Positions 1-12,292 of a stretch of DNA of 64,000 nucleotides are shown here, in pieces. Under the pieces are notes generated by a model that searched no databases, was not told the DNA's origin, and saw only the letters and a list, made by a program, of their open reading frames with translations. The stretch's first letter is position 1. Every line of letters starts with the position of its first letter. The translations under genes and the position numbers were made by a program. Source of the stretch: Siphonodentalium dalli (Eukaryota > Mollusca > Scaphopoda > Gadilida > Siphonodentaliidae); the NCBI GenBank assembly GCA_032622095.1, contig CP136067.1, forward strand, positions 177,540,556 through 177,604,555, in the 5' to 3' direction.

Positions 1-439
1 AGAGTATTACACACCGAACATATACAATACATGCAAACGAGTACAGTACTAAAAATACAGATATCTTATTTTCGTTGAAACATGGGGCTTAGATCTTAAT
101 CAGCCTTTATATGTGTGCCCTGATTATAGGAAATGTTTCAAACCTAGTTTTATAAAAAATGCCAAATTGTTCAATATCACAGGGCTGGTCGAGCTAAGAA
201 TTTCGAATAAAAGTTCTCTCGACGGTGCGTCATTACATGACTTCGGAATATATTTCTCGCGCAAATCTTTGAGTTGCGGATACATAAATATGAAATGAAA
301 TTCATCAAATATCATTGCGTTGCAAGGGAGAAAGAACTGTATTTGTTATTAGATTTATGTTTGCTTTTCCGTTTTCTCCACCTACCGGTCTCAATTCCCA
401 ATTTATGATTACAGGTTCGTATTTTCTGAACGTGGATCA
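1..439. other. No gene or repeat recognised
   Basis: AT-rich sequence. Only short chance open frames are present on either strand, with no splice-bounded exon, terminal repeat or known motif that I can see. It ends at the TA that flanks the first MITE. Confidence 0.5.
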
Positions 440-550
440 TATGTGACCCGCCATATCAAATCCAGTCGTAAGTCGGGATTTTTTTTACCCTGTGCCAATG
501 CATTCTCTTATATATGCGAGTCGACCATAGGTCGCCTCGCATATATATAT

Positions 551-1629
551 AGGTTATCACCACCATGTGTGTTTCTGAGATCCGTATTCAAGTCGAGCTG
601 CCTTCTCTGGGCAGTCTATCGACGAGTCCGTAGGACGAGTCGATAGACAGCACAGAGAAGGCAGCGAGACTTGAATACGGATCTCGGAAACACACAGGGT
701 GATGATAACCAATTTATCTTACAATTCGTCCCATAAAAATGCAATAAAACTCAATTTAAAACAGGAACTATTTTATTACGCGCAACACACAACGTACACA
801 ATATTCTCAGCACGCGACGTTGTGATAAGTCAAATTATGAGAAATTCACGTCACTATTCAAATTCACTTTGGCTGGAATCCGATTCAATGAAGATCGAGG
901 CGACGATATTTTCGTCACTTTTAACAGGATAATTGTATTATTTTATGGTGCAATCTCCTTGGATAGTAATAGTGTTGGCGAGAGGCATTGCCGGAGATCA
1001 CTGTCCATTCAGAGTTTTGGTGAATTTTGAACTTTCCGACACTTCAACAATCGAGTTCTGACTCGCACTAAAATAACCCATTAAACTTCATTTAGAGGAA
1101 ATGCACTAAATCACGGACTTTTCGTAAGTATTGTGTTTTATATCCTTAACATAAGATAAAATTAATTTGAATTTCCATTCTGTATTTTATCGAATAAAAA
1201 ATGCGTTCAGTAGCTTTTGATCAAGACCGTACTGAATTACGGGGAATTCCCTACTTCGCTAAAATAGAAATTGTCAAAATAGTCCGTATTCGTGCGCGCT
1301 GTAAACAATGTGTAAATTTCGTGACTTTTTCGATGTCCAAACATTTTTGGGTGGTTATTTTGAGCTTTTTGGGCCCTGTCTCCATATTTTGTCAACTTTA
1401 TTGAACTAATTATTGATTATTTTACATTCGTAGCACACGAGTATATTATTTTACGACTTTTAGTTGGTTATTTAGACGTTTTGTTTTGAAAACAAGCCAG
1501 TTGTCGAAACGCACGTGCACCAGCTGTTGCCATCGAAGATATCCTTGTTGCCATCCAGGATACAAGATCGGAAACCGCCTAGGCGTTTTCGCGTGTATTT
1601 GATGAAATATAGCTATATTGTAAAATAAA
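551..1629. mobile_element. Unclassified insertion inside MITE copy A1
   Basis: About 1.08 kb sits between the two halves of an otherwise normal MITE hairpin. Its left end is a 159-bp hairpin (552-710) and its right end is A-rich (GTAAAATAAAA). No coding domain is recognisable; the open frames inside are short. A target duplication cannot be told apart from the surrounding TATATA. It may be a young non-autonomous element of unknown class. Confidence 0.55.
552..710. repeat. 159-bp near-perfect hairpin with a GTA triloop
   Basis: Arms of about 75 nt begin GGTTATCACC at 552 and end GATGATAACC at 710, with few mismatches. The tip has an outer stem (614-623 with 639-648), a tandem GA/GA internal loop, a four-pair GTCC/GGAC stem and a GTA loop (630-632). 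It resembles the stem II region of a hammerhead ribozyme in outline, but the catalytic core is not present. Confidence 0.85.
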
Positions 1630-1981
1630 AGAGAATGCATTGGCCTAACAATTTTTTATCATTTTTTTAAAATAAATGTTTCTCACAATTTTTAGGACAT
1701 AAAATAAAAACATCCATTACCCTGCAGGGAGCCCCACACATATATAGAAGCATATAGAAGAGTGTCGTCTGCTCATGTTTGTCTGGGGCTCTGTATGGGT
1801 GAAATTATAAAATTGTTAAAGAATACAAGAAAAAATTAATAAAATTGTAAAAAATTGTTAGGCCAATGCATTCTCTTATATATGCGAGGCGACCTATGGT
1901 CGACTCGCATATATAAGAGAATGCATTGGCACAGGGTAAAAAAATCCCGACTTACGACTGGATTTGATATGGCGGGTCACA

Positions 1982-2106
1982 TATGTCAAATGGTGTGTTC
2001 GTATAGTGCCAACTAAATGAGGGTTGTGATTTCAGATGTTTAACGGTGAACTTGTGAAGAGCGGATTAATATGAATCAACATAAATCCTAGAGACTCAAC
2101 ATGGCT
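1982..2106. other. Short spacer between the MITE and a minisatellite
   Basis: AT-rich sequence with no identified feature. Nothing coding is seen. Confidence 0.4.
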
Positions 2107-2348
2107 CAACTACAAATCACCTCGGAACGATGCGAATCGACGTAACATACCGACAACTACAAATCACCTCGGAACGATGCGAATCGCCGTAACATACCGA
2201 CAACTACAAATCACCTCGGAACGATGCGAATCGCCGTAACATACCGACAACTACAAATCACCTCGGAACGATGCGAATCGACGTAACATACCGACAACTA
2301 CAAATCACCTCGGAACGATGCGAATCGCCGTAACATACAGACAACTAC
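2107..2348. repeat. 47-bp minisatellite, five units
   Basis: Units start at 2107, 2154, 2201, 2248 and 2295, each beginning CAACTACAAATCACCTCGG, with a partial sixth. They are nearly identical; the main variable base is in GAATCGACG versus GAATCGCCG. The low divergence implies recent amplification. Confidence 0.95.
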
Positions 2349-3469
2349 ATTACTTTACGCCATTTCAATTTATTTTATAAAAGCATAAAGTAATTTTTTA
2401 TAATTGTTTTGTCGTGATTTGCTAAAACTGTTAATGATCGCGAAAATGGCCTTTTTTAAAACTGCATATATAAAACAAAAATCTGCATGTGTACAGCTAT
2501 AATCAAAGTAATTTACTTGAAAAACGTGGTGATACCCGGGTAATAATAACCACGGTATTACCGGTAGTATAAGGTACAGGTACATGTATCCACAGCAGTA
2601 TCGATACGGTCACTATACGGTGGAGTTAAGATACCGTTTGGTTATGATACCGTGGTCAGTTAGTGGGTCGTCATACAAAAAGTTGAAGAAAATAAAACGT
2701 CCATGAGGATCTTGTTAAAGATACGATAAGCGTTGGTGGTGGGTAATGCTGTTAAAATAGTCACATCCGTTAAAAACGCCATAAACAGAAATAATATTAT
2801 ATTCTAGACAAATTGTTTTGTATACATGTACCAATCATAAATATCGCGTAAATTGCAGCATGTCATGATAGCAGGGTTGGTCGATTTAAATCAAGTGTTT
2901 TAAATCATTTAAATGCCATTCATTTTGCATATTTATAGAAGGTTCGTGGTGATTACCGGTGATCCATGATGTGCGTTCTCACCGCGTTAGTTGCACCATA
3001 GCGCTCGCTAATTCTCGCCTCTCAAAATGTCAGTACTGAGTTGGTCACCGTGAATCACTATCCCAGAAAAAATCGCCCCGGTGTTAAGTGTTTTGCTTAT
3101 CGCACACTCTTTATGGACTGTAGAAAAAAAATATTTTCCCCGACAGACGCCATCAAGTGTGACACGACAGAAAAGCTGCTTAGTAAGTCAGTCTGCACCA
3201 GATGTGTGTGGAAATCTGTTATCTTCACGCCACATGGACTGGTATGTAGAATTAATATACATACTTAGTGGGAGACATTATACTCTAAATACGCACTATT
3301 GTCGCCATGAATGTTAGAGATGACGATCCTGCGTATAATTATGTCTTAATTGTTTTGATAATTATGTCAAGTTCAAGATATCAGTCTTATCCGTCATATA
3401 ATATTTAACGGGTTGATGCTTTTAAATGACGCCACGTCACTATTACGAGGATAACCGATCAAGAGAGAA
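2349..3469. other. Upstream region of gene 1; no gene seen
   Basis: No convincing exon. An imperfect inverted repeat joins ACCACGGTAT near 2549 to ATACCGTGGT near 2655, amid repeated GATACCG-like words. A CRE/ATF-like word, TGACGCCACGTCAC, lies at about 3427-3440, some 30 bp before the gene 1 start codon. It could be a promoter element, but this is only a motif match. Confidence 0.35.
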
Positions 3470-3521
3470 ATGGACCATATTAAAGTTATATTGCTTGTGA
3501 TAGTCTGTTCTGTCTGCAATG
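3470..3521 (+). CDS. Gene 1 exon 1: signal peptide of a predicted GPI-anchored Cys-rich protein
   Basis: The ATG at 3470 opens 17 codons rich in Ile, Leu and Val ending in VCSVCN, a typical secretory signal peptide. The donor G|GTAAGT follows at 3522, leaving phase 1. The five exons I assign (3470-3521, 8653-8863, 12293-12392, 14350-14450, 15207-15456) join without a phase conflict to give 237 residues. The mature part has 16 cysteines and N-glycosylation sites NWT (57), NST (68), NIT (108) and NCT (198). The protein ends in a hydrophobic tail suited to a GPI anchor or a single membrane span. I do not recognise the family; GFR-alpha/GAS1-like Cys patterns were considered but not established. 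Confidence 0.72.
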
Positions 3522-5686
3522 GTAAGTTGTTGACCCATACTGGTCAAATTAGCTAATTACATGTATCTAGATCGGAAAAAAACACACATGCACGTGTGAA
3601 GATGTATATTCTGTGTATGCATGTGGTCACAAAACATGCGTGATTTATATCGCAATTAGAAAATAAATGCTGCGACGTTTAAATAAAAACCGACATCTAC
3701 GCGTATTTACATGCATGGTAATTATGTTATTATACTATCTTTTGGCTAGAAATACAATTCACGATTTCGGAGAGAAACTTAATTTCGGTTGTAGTCGGTA
3801 GGAATTATATCCCGCCGAAAGGTAAGTAATTTCTCTTAGACAAACAGATCGATCCACTGAAAGTCGATATTACAATGTAAATGAAATATTATATTGTAAT
3901 TAAATACCACGTGATTTCAATTTGAGTAATTATCGAAGAAAGTACACAATATATTACGTCACCGGTAGTGAAAGAGACGATGAGTGGATGGGTGGTTTCC
4001 GTGAGTTTGTTTGAATGGGTGTGTGAAAGAGAGAGAGTGCAATATTACAAATGTTTATAATGATGTCTATGTAATTTTGATCAATAAATACATTAAAAAA
4101 CAAAAACAAAAACATTCAGCGCTTGTTTTATTTGTCGCTCGGAAATGGTGAAGGATTTCTCATCTCCACTTTGAAGCCCCGTTGCGATTTGTTGAAGCCC
4201 CGTGGCGGGTTGAGGCTCGTGTGAATCTGTTAAATTACCATGACTTTTATATTATAAATTATGTAGGTCGATAATACGTATATTTATCGACCTATTATTT
4301 TCCTTCTCACTTGATAAAAAGTACAGACTAAATGCAAATTGATTACATGATCCTATCCTTTCTCCATTCAATAAACCCATTCTATAAATTGTGATATTAA
4401 ACGTTCGTTTAATAACAGGAAATAGTGCCAGGCGACATTTGACTTCCGGTTTGTCGTCTGCTTACATGCCGTACGCTACGTCTCAAAAATAAAATGGCTT
4501 CCAATATTTTTCCAACAAACTATAATGAATAAAGAGTTTGAAATGTTATGTCACTAAATATACGCCACAAAATGCCAAAGAGTCTTTATTTAACTGGAAC
4601 TCTTTCTTTACGCTGGCAAAAGAACGCATAGTTACATGAAATGTCATCGCATGCCTTATTGAAGCCGATGTTAGTTTCGCGTCACATTTGTTGATTTAAG
4701 TATGTTTTATCGAGGTTTTGGATCATGTAATAAACAGAATCTACCAACAACTCGTCTCCAGTTCATAGTGGAAATTACAAAACTCGTCCAGTAAATTAGG
4801 TCTGGACCTTGCCAAAGGCTCGATCTAGACCGAATGTACTGGACTCGTTTTGTAAATTCCGCTGTAAACTGGGGACACGATCTTCTGTATACTGACCATA
4901 TAGACTTATTTAAGTGATATAAATTTATTGATTTTTTCGACTTTCCGCCCATAATTGAAAATCACCGATCTAATTTTATCCGTACCATATATGGAATAAC
5001 ATCTTATGATCCAAGACAGGAATGTGATACGAGCTGGCATTAAATAGGCAACCTACGAATAATCAGGTTTTAGGGTACATTTCGCAAGTTTGCACGGTAC
5101 ATGTATGAAACTCATATGGTGCTATGCATAATATGAACGGAAACACGCATACAAAAGGCATCTTTACCGAAGCTAAATGTATGAATGAATATTTTATTAG
5201 TGCAATAAATCTTGTCAATATACAAATAATCAGAATATATAAATTATTATTGCACAGGGGGCGAATGGCCAATACAGGCCCTCTTCATGTTGTCCCCTGA
5301 GATAATAAAGGAATATAATGTATATGACGGTTATCCGTATTGGTTCAAGCACCTCAGTTGATACCACCTATTAATTCGCCTGTTCTAATGCAATCGTGTT
5401 ACCATCGAAGCAAGAATTTAGCCAGGAGAAAGGTGGAAAACACACATGTCTGAGGGTGTGTCCGAGTATGTATATAGTATATGTATTTACGCGTTTGGTT
5501 TACTTGTCGCTCTATAAGCGTTGATGTACATGGAACGACATGATAAGTAAAATTAATATAGTTCCACACTGAGAAACATCGGGTCAATATGACTAACTTA
5601 GGGTTAGTCGCAAGCATTTATAGTCACTTTGACTAACCCTCACCTTTGAGCGAGTCGCTGCGACTAACTCTGGTGTTAGTCATATA

Positions 5687-6145
5687 TGTGACCCGTCATA
5701 TCAAATCCAGTCGTAAGTTGGGATTTTTTTTTACCCTGTGCCAATGCATTCTCTTATATATGCGAGTCGACCATAGGTCGCCTCGCATATTTAAGGGAAT
5801 GCATTGGCCTAACAATTTTTTATCATTTTTTTTAAATAAATGTTTCTTACAATTTTTAGGACATAAAATAAAAAACATCCATTACCCTGCAGGGAACCCC
5901 ATACATATATAGAAGCATATAGAAGAGTGTCGTCTGCTCATGTTTGTCTGGGGCTCTGTATGGGTGAAATTATAAAATTGTTAAAGAATACAAGAAAAAA
6001 TTATTAAAATTGTAAAAAATTGTTAGGCCAATGCATTCTCTTATATATGCGAGGCGACCTATGGTCGACTCGCATATATAAGAGGATGCATTGGCACAGG
6101 GGGAAAAATCCCGACTTACGACTGGATTTGATATGGCGGGTCACA
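5687..6145. mobile_element. TA-flanked double-hairpin MITE, complete copy A2
   Basis: A 459-bp element with long terminal inverted repeats starting TGTGACCCG, flanked by TA (5685-5686, 6146-6147). Just inside each end is a hairpin of about 67 nt built from CCAATGCATTCTC arms. The two hairpins are reverse complements of each other, with loops ATA and TAT. The centre carries a stretch bounded by CCCTGCAGGG and GGGGCTCTGTATGGG. There is no coding capacity. It interrupts a GTTAGTC-rich repeat next to the 2-kb palindrome. Confidence 0.93.
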
Positions 6146-6180
6146 TATATAAAGTGACTCAGTTACAGCAAGACTAACTC

Positions 6181-8207
6181 TAACTAGAATGCACTCAGAG
6201 AGATGCCAACGTGCGCAAAAATGTAATAAACAATAATTAAAAAAATAATTTCACTGTATTTTACTTAATTTATTTAATTTAATTGAATGTTAGCAAAAAA
6301 AGACAATTACCATTTCTCATTTCTCATTTCATCACAGATAAAAGGCAAATTACTATATTAATCATTTAAGTAATTAAAACCAATTCCATGTTGCCGAAAG
6401 GATGAGACTTTAATATCGATTACATTTTTTTCAGCGGCATATTTTCATTTTCATTTTCCGATAGTCAAAGTTGACCAAAGGAGCATTATAAGAAATAATT
6501 AATACCATTTGTGTAAATATTGATAGCAGCCAATATGCAACAATAAATATCAATAAATAATCAATAATTAATCAATAACGATCATTTTATGTAATAATAA
6601 ACTCTTCAAATGGTGTTTGTGTCAACAAATGCGTTTTGTTTTGTGTTACGTCATTCGTCGTATTTGACCCGGAACTCGGCTGAATGTTAGGCTATTCAGC
6701 CTATTGCGTCGAATTACGAAATCGCGTTTTGAATGTCTCTCTTTTCCCGCACGATAATAAGAGATCTTCGCACGAACCAAAAATGATAAAACTTCCCAAT
6801 TATAAGTAAAAATACCCAAATGAAGGAGTCTATGTAGGTCCCGAAGGAGTCTATAGATTCTTTGATGTAGAGTTCTGATGGAGAAAATGTAGGTCGATCT
6901 ATTTTTGTCATAACTCTGAAGTATTTTGACCTGGGAGAAAAAATCGTAATCGAGGCTCACTACGAGCATGCCAGTTTTAAATATAGAAACAGGGAATCCT
7001 GACAAATGGCGATATCGGCGACAAACAAATAATCGAAAACAACACATAAAATAAACATAGCAGAAACGCGGCACAGTAAAAATGTCAGAACGCCACGAGG
7101 TTTTACGTCGTTTTTGGTGACGTCATGGAGTGTGACACCAAGCTACGAACGAATCTGTCTGATCGCCATACTGTTGCGCGAGCGCACGTAATTACGTGCG
7201 CTCGCGCAACAGTATGGCGATCAGACAGATTCGTTCGTAGCTTGGTGTCACTCTGTTCCGTTTCACTCCACGACGTCACCAAAAACGACGTAAAACCTCG
7301 TGGCGTTCTGACATGTTTACTGTGCCGCGTTTTTGCTATGTTTATTTTATGTGTTGTTTTCGATGATTTGTTTGTCGCCGATATCGCCATTTGTCGGGAT
7401 TCCCTGTTTATATATTTAAAACTGTTATGCTCGTAGTGAGCCTCGATTTCGATTTTTTCTCCCAGGTCAAAATACGTCAGAGTTATGACAAAAATAGATC
7501 GACCTACATTTTCTCTATCAGAACTCTACATCAAAGAGTCTATAGACTCCGTCGGGACCTACATAGACTCCTTCATTTGGGTATTTTCACTTATAATTGG
7601 GAAGTTTTATCATTTTTGGTTCGTGCGAAGACCTCCTTTTATCGTGCGGGAAAAGAGACATTCAAAACGCTATTTCGTAATTCGACGCAATAGGCTGAAT
7701 AGCCCAACCTTCAGCCGAGTTCCGGGTCAAATACGACGAATGACGTAACACAAAACAAAACGCATTTGTTGACACAAACACCGTTTGAAGAGTTTATTAT
7801 TACATAAAATGATCGTTATTGATTAATTATTGATTAATTATTCATATTTATTGTTGCATATTGGCTGCTATCAATATTTACACAAATGGTATTAATTATT
7901 TCCTATAATTGCTCCTTTGGTCAACTTTGACTATCGGAAAATGAAAATGAAAATATGCCGCTGAAAAAAATGTAATCGATATTAAAGTCTCATCCTTTCG
8001 GCAACATGGAATTGGTTTTAATTACTTAAATGATTAATATAGTAATTTGCCTTTTATCTGTGATGAAATGAGAAATGGTAATTGTCTTTTTTTGCTAACA
8101 TTAAATTAAATTAAATAAATTAAGTAAAATACAGTGAAATTATTTTTTAAATTATTGTTTATTACATTTTTGCGCACGTTGGCATCTCTCTGAGTGCATT
8201 CTAGTTA
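6181..8207. repeat. 2.0-kb near-perfect palindrome (foldback element)
   Basis: The left end TAACTAGAATGCACTC (6181) is matched by GAGTGCATTCTAGTTA ending at 8207. The arms, about 1.01 kb each, meet at 7191/7192 in GCGCACGTAATTACGTGCGC with essentially no loop. The arms differ by scattered substitutions and small indels, and the right arm has an extra CTCTGTTCCGTTTCA-like segment. The same 60-140-codon open frames appear in mirror image in both arms and resemble nothing known, so I do not call them genes. A foldback transposon or an inverted duplication are both possible. Confidence 0.92.
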
Positions 8208-8328
8208 TATATCTTTTTGGTTTCCGTTCATATTCTGGCACCATGTGGGTTTCTACGACGAAATGCCTGTAAAATATACCATGGAATCTGCGAGTATGTG
8301 AACGTATCATAACAAGTTCAGACATTAA

Positions 8329-8586
8329 CCCTTTTATGAGGTTTATGACGGGAGCTGCGTTGGTGCAGCATTAAAGATCATGTGTCAGTGCATTCTATTA
8401 CACATGCGAGTCTCTCGGAGGGAGCATCATATATACGATAATGCGCTGACTTACAAGGTCAATGTAAATATTGTTAGGCTAATGTATTATCTTATATATC
8501 TGAGGCTCCCTATGGGAGACTCACATATATAAGAGAATGCATTGGCTCAGGGTTTTCGCAACATTTCTGGAAGCTCCAGAAAGGGT
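8329..8586. mobile_element. TTAA-flanked CCCTTT MITE with diverged paired hairpins (P1)
   Basis: TTAA at 8325-8328 and 8587-8590 flanks a 258-bp element with ends CCCTTT and AAAGGG. TTAA duplication and CCCTTT-type ends suggest a piggyBac-like non-autonomous element; this class is inferred. Inside lie two diverged hairpins of the CCAATGCATTCTC family with loops around TCTCGGAGGGAG and TCCCTATGGGAG. Confidence 0.85.
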
Positions 8587-8652
8587 TAAATCCCGCCCAC
8601 AATAATTACCTGTAACTTTCTAGTGAATAAATTCGTCCTTTCATATTGTCAG

Positions 8653-8863
8653 GTTTTGCTCGAGGATACATGTCCGATGGTTGTGGACACCCACTACATA
8701 TTATGGATATGGTAAGATCTTGTCTGCCGGAAGAATTCACCCGTGAGACACAGGCAACCAAGATGGCTAACTGGACGCTGCTAGATGTTCTATCTTTCCT
8801 GAACAGTACAAACGCACATATGCATTTCCGCATTGACTACGAGAGGTTGAGTTTGGCTTGCGA
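8653..8863 (+). CDS. Gene 1 exon 2
   Basis: Acceptor TATTGTCAG, donor GA|GTAAGT. The 211 nt enter in phase 1 and leave in phase 2. It encodes residues 18-88, with cysteines at 28, 41 and 87 and sequons NWT and NST. If unspliced, the frame would stop at TAA only one codon past the donor, which supports the exon boundary. No domain was recognised. Confidence 0.75.
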
Positions 8864-11800
8864 GTAAGTAATACCATGCAGGGCCACGAATCATTCGTTT
8901 TTTCCCTGTATGATCCGAAGATACCAACAAACTACATGAAGATTTGTTTTTAATGATATTTTTCACAACCCCGGAAAATTCGGACCGAAGTCACTTCAAC
9001 ACCTATATCTTCTCAATCATCATATTACTATGGGGGCGGGATTCACAGTGAGCTAGACAGTGATACATAGCTCATTCGCTATAATTGTTGGTTGAGTTAT
9101 TTATACATGTGTACAGGTGACGAACACGATGAATATTCGATGTTAGACAACTTGCCGCATTTCGAGCAAATTACATGTATGACGTAGGTTCCCTTCTCGC
9201 GTACGGCTGCATTAGTCTGGTCGTTGAGACTCGATTTTGAGGTGAACCTAGAACAAATTGTTTACAAGCTGTTTTCGGTGTCATTCGACGCGGAAAAGCA
9301 TCAGGAACAACATATCCAAAATCCGCGTTGGGGAAACTTTGTTATCCACGATGGCGTCCAACATGGTTGTCTATACTACATCAGTTATCGATATAAGTCA
9401 TTATACGATATATAGTGGCATCATAATTATGCCGTTATATCAGTTTGTGTTAAATTAGAATGCGGGAGCGAGTAGAGTGACATGGACAGAAAATTATACA
9501 ATCGTGGCCACGAAATGGCTGTCAAAATGGCCGCAACTCCAAACCATACCACGTAGAAAGCAACACATTGGGTAACCACATAAGAGTGAAATACGTATTG
9601 GCAATATACAAGTCGGTTGTTAAATATCTTTAAAGGTACACACATCATTAAAACAGATCAATCTGAAGGATCATCGGTCACTGCACAGCAAGTCAACCCC
9701 CCCAATGATTTACGTCTTTAGCGTTTGGGTGTTCTGCTTATCCAACATCCAACTGTTGGGCAAAACAAAAATAGCTCGTGCATGCAACACACGAACTAAT
9801 GTTTCGCCTCACAGTGCATGGTAGTTTCATTCGGCATGGTGATTAAATATTGAATGCAACGCCGAAATTTAAGTGCATACTCTAGAAGTATAAATACTAG
9901 TTATATTTCCGGAATTGTCAACACTCCCGGTGATAATAAACGATACACGTATGACGCAATGGTTATTATACTGTAAAGAAACACTCATATCTTCAATGGA
10001 TTAGCACCGAATCTCACCAGGTCAAAGAGAGTGTACATAGTACATTGTGTGTAAGCCTAATTTTCATTCTGCTACCAACCCGGTTTCTTAGTAGACAATT
10101 TTGTTAAAATTACTTCAGTGGCCACTTTACAGAATAAGCTACAGTGCAATACACACTATTAGTTTTCAATATATTTTTGTTTGAAAAAATATTACCATTA
10201 CCACCCACGTAATCGTGCTAAATATCAGGTGATCATCGTTTAAGATGTTATTCCAACGTTGAACATTCACCCAATATTGTTAGTTGTGGTTCTGTATGCA
10301 ACAGACATGTGTAACATTATGGAAAATGGGTAAACGCAGTGATGCGGTTGAAGACAACGTAGTAAGTTTCGCGTAGATGTGGCCTTGGTGAATTCAACCA
10401 AATATAATTTCCAGGTATAAACACAGTCTCTGTCACAGATTATGTAGGCAATTTTGGTCAAGTTTTGAATTTATTGAAGTCATTCTATGGTAGTCATTTG
10501 TGATTTAATAAATTTAGTTCATGGTACACCATCACGAATTCTTGTGATAAAAGCGAAATATTCGTGTTTTATCTCTTGATCTGAGGCAACTATAACTACT
10601 ATATTGAGACACGTACAATAGGATCTACGCATTCTCCCCAGTACAATATGAACATAATTCATACCGTTTTATAGCAATTAATTTTTTAAGGTTTTATACC
10701 GTAGACATCAAAATAAATGGTGATCGGTCTCATTCGTGAGACTGCTCTGAATACATATATTTCTGCTTCTAGAGAAAGGCCGCATAGTCAATACATCCCT
10801 ACTAAATCCCATTTAGCTGTTTAATTACACATATATCACACGGTACAGATAAAACTGCGTCATTTTTCCGTTTCTGGATGCCCAAAAGTCCAGATTTAAC
10901 CGTTCCACAAGACCCTGATTTCGCTTGTAAACAATGTGTTCTAGGTCCAATGCTTCAACGACCAGACTACATGGGAATACACCAGCTATGCTTTTGGTGA
11001 TATATATTCTGCAGACAATATCCCGGCATAAATTGCGATAATGCCATATGTATACATGCGTCATATACCCAGGTATATGTGGACTGTTAATTTACGATTT
11101 TGAATTTTTCCTGGTATCGAAATAAGTCGTTATATACTTGAGTCATAACCGAAAGTGTCAATGACACTGTAGCTCAACCGGAGAGGGGATATATATGTCA
11201 TGTATTACAGTCAATGGCGCGATTTAAATGTTAAAAAAATTTAGTGATGCAAACAGTAAAATCCAAGATGGCTGCCGGTAGCTATGTTTATTTTTTCTTG
11301 AATTTCGTTCAAATTCGATAGTTTCCATCTAGACTTATCCTGAACATGCCTGTAAAATTTAATAACATTTCTCCTATAAATAAATCTCCTACAGGATGTG
11401 CCGATGGAGTCAAAAGTAAAATCCAAGATGGCCGCTAGCGGCCATGTTTTTGAACGAGATTGGAAAAAAATATGGCTTCCATCTTGTGGTCACCCCGAGG
11501 ATCCATTTGAAGTATTTAGTGACACTGGGACGAGGGTGTGATCTGTAGTGTATGGCGAACGAACTAGTCATGCAATGAGTAATGACTGGCGGCAATGTTT
11601 TTCAACTAAATTCAGACAATGTCATGGATTCCATCTAGTAGTAATGAACCCAGCCGATCCTTATTATTATTAAGTTTGGTGCTGATTGAATGAGGGATGT
11701 GGTATATAGGGTATGCCCGGTGAATTAGTCAGCCGCTGGCGACCATGTTGTTCAACACAATTCTGAAATATTGCATAGCTCCCATCTAGTAGTAATCCGA

Positions 11801-12292
11801 AATGCCATTTGTAGCTTGGTGACGATCGGATGAGGGATGTCGTGTGTATAGGGTTTTGCAAATGATTTAGTCATGCAAAGAGTAAAATCGAATATGGCTG
11901 TCGGCGGCCATGTTTTTCATCGAAAATCGTTCAAATTTGATAGCCCCAATCTATAGGTGATCCTAAACATACCTGTAAATTTTCAAAACAATTCTCCAAT
12001 AAATGCAGCCTACTGGGTGCGTCGATGGATTCAATTTTGAAATCCAAGAAGGGTGCTGGCGGCCATGTTTTTAAACCAATTTTGATAAAAAATCACTTAC
12101 AATCATTCAAAACGTGATAAAACTTCCTATTTTGAAAATCGATATATTGTCATCAAAACCTCATATTAATGGGCTCATGGATCCCATCAAACTATTTTCT
12201 GGTATAGAACACGTACAATATGTAATGGTGATTTTGTCAAATCGGATGGCTCATATTTAACTTGATAGCCGGACCTTTCTGTTATCTTACAG
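8864..12292 (+). other. Gene 1 intron 2
   Basis: A 3.4-kb intron. Besides the tandem array listed separately, it has diverged copies of one sequence in opposite orientation: one around 9205-9360 (TAGTCTGGTCGTTGAG, ACAAATTGTTTACAAGC) and one around 10880-10990 on the other strand. They may be the ends of an old foldback element. Nothing coding is seen elsewhere. Confidence 0.55.
11258..12115. repeat. Tandem array of roughly 155-bp units rich in GGCGGCCATGTTTTT
   Basis: Six diverged units start near 11258, 11418, 11579, 11729, 11882 and 12038. Each holds a version of AAAATCCAAGATGGCCGC followed by GGCCATGTTTTT, then CATCTAGT, then GATCGGATGAGGGATG-like words. Two further units occur at 32885-33225, so the repeat is dispersed as short arrays. 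It is non-coding. Confidence 0.8.

Larger units (their letters stand above)
442..1981. mobile_element. TA-flanked double-hairpin MITE (copy A1), split by a 1.08-kb insertion
   Basis: The left end is TGTGACCCGCCATATC at 442 and the right end is its inverted complement ending at 1981. TA flanks both sides (440-441 and 1982-1983). The complete sister copies at 5687-6145 and 31102-31552 are about 450 bp, so this copy is longer by roughly 1.08 kb. The extra DNA (about 551-1629) interrupts the first internal hairpin inside its TATATA arm. The second hairpin (1861-1930) is complete. TA target duplications and terminal inverted repeats suggest a Tc1/mariner-type non-autonomous element; that class is inferred, since no transposase is present. 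Confidence 0.85.
3522..8652 (+). other. Gene 1 intron 1
   Basis: A 5.1-kb intron from GTAAGT to TTGTCAG. It carries a small perfect hairpin at 4264-4294 (TAGGTCGATAA with TTATCGACCTA), a hairpin with AGGGTTAGTC arms near 5599-5640, MITE copy A2, the 2-kb palindrome and a TTAA-flanked MITE. The stretch 3530-5590 otherwise holds nothing I can identify. Confidence 0.6.

Noticed and set aside
442-646. Open frames spanning MITE ends (for example 443-646, 5646-5912, 13878-14156, 39659-39883)
   Set aside because: They recur only because the MITE is repeated, run through hairpins, and read on both strands.
614-648. Hammerhead ribozyme at the hairpin tip (CGACGAGTCCGTAGGACGAG)
   Set aside because: It resembles the stem II region, but CUGANGA and GAAA core boxes are not both present, and the flanks pair into one long hairpin rather than three stems.
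2107-2348. CRISPR-like array
   Set aside because: The 47-bp units are contiguous with no unique spacers; it is a minisatellite in a eukaryotic context.
6646-7748. Protein-coding gene in the 2-kb palindrome (up to 142 codons)
   Set aside because: The same frames occur mirrored in both arms, on overlapping frames and strands, with no known motif or splice context.
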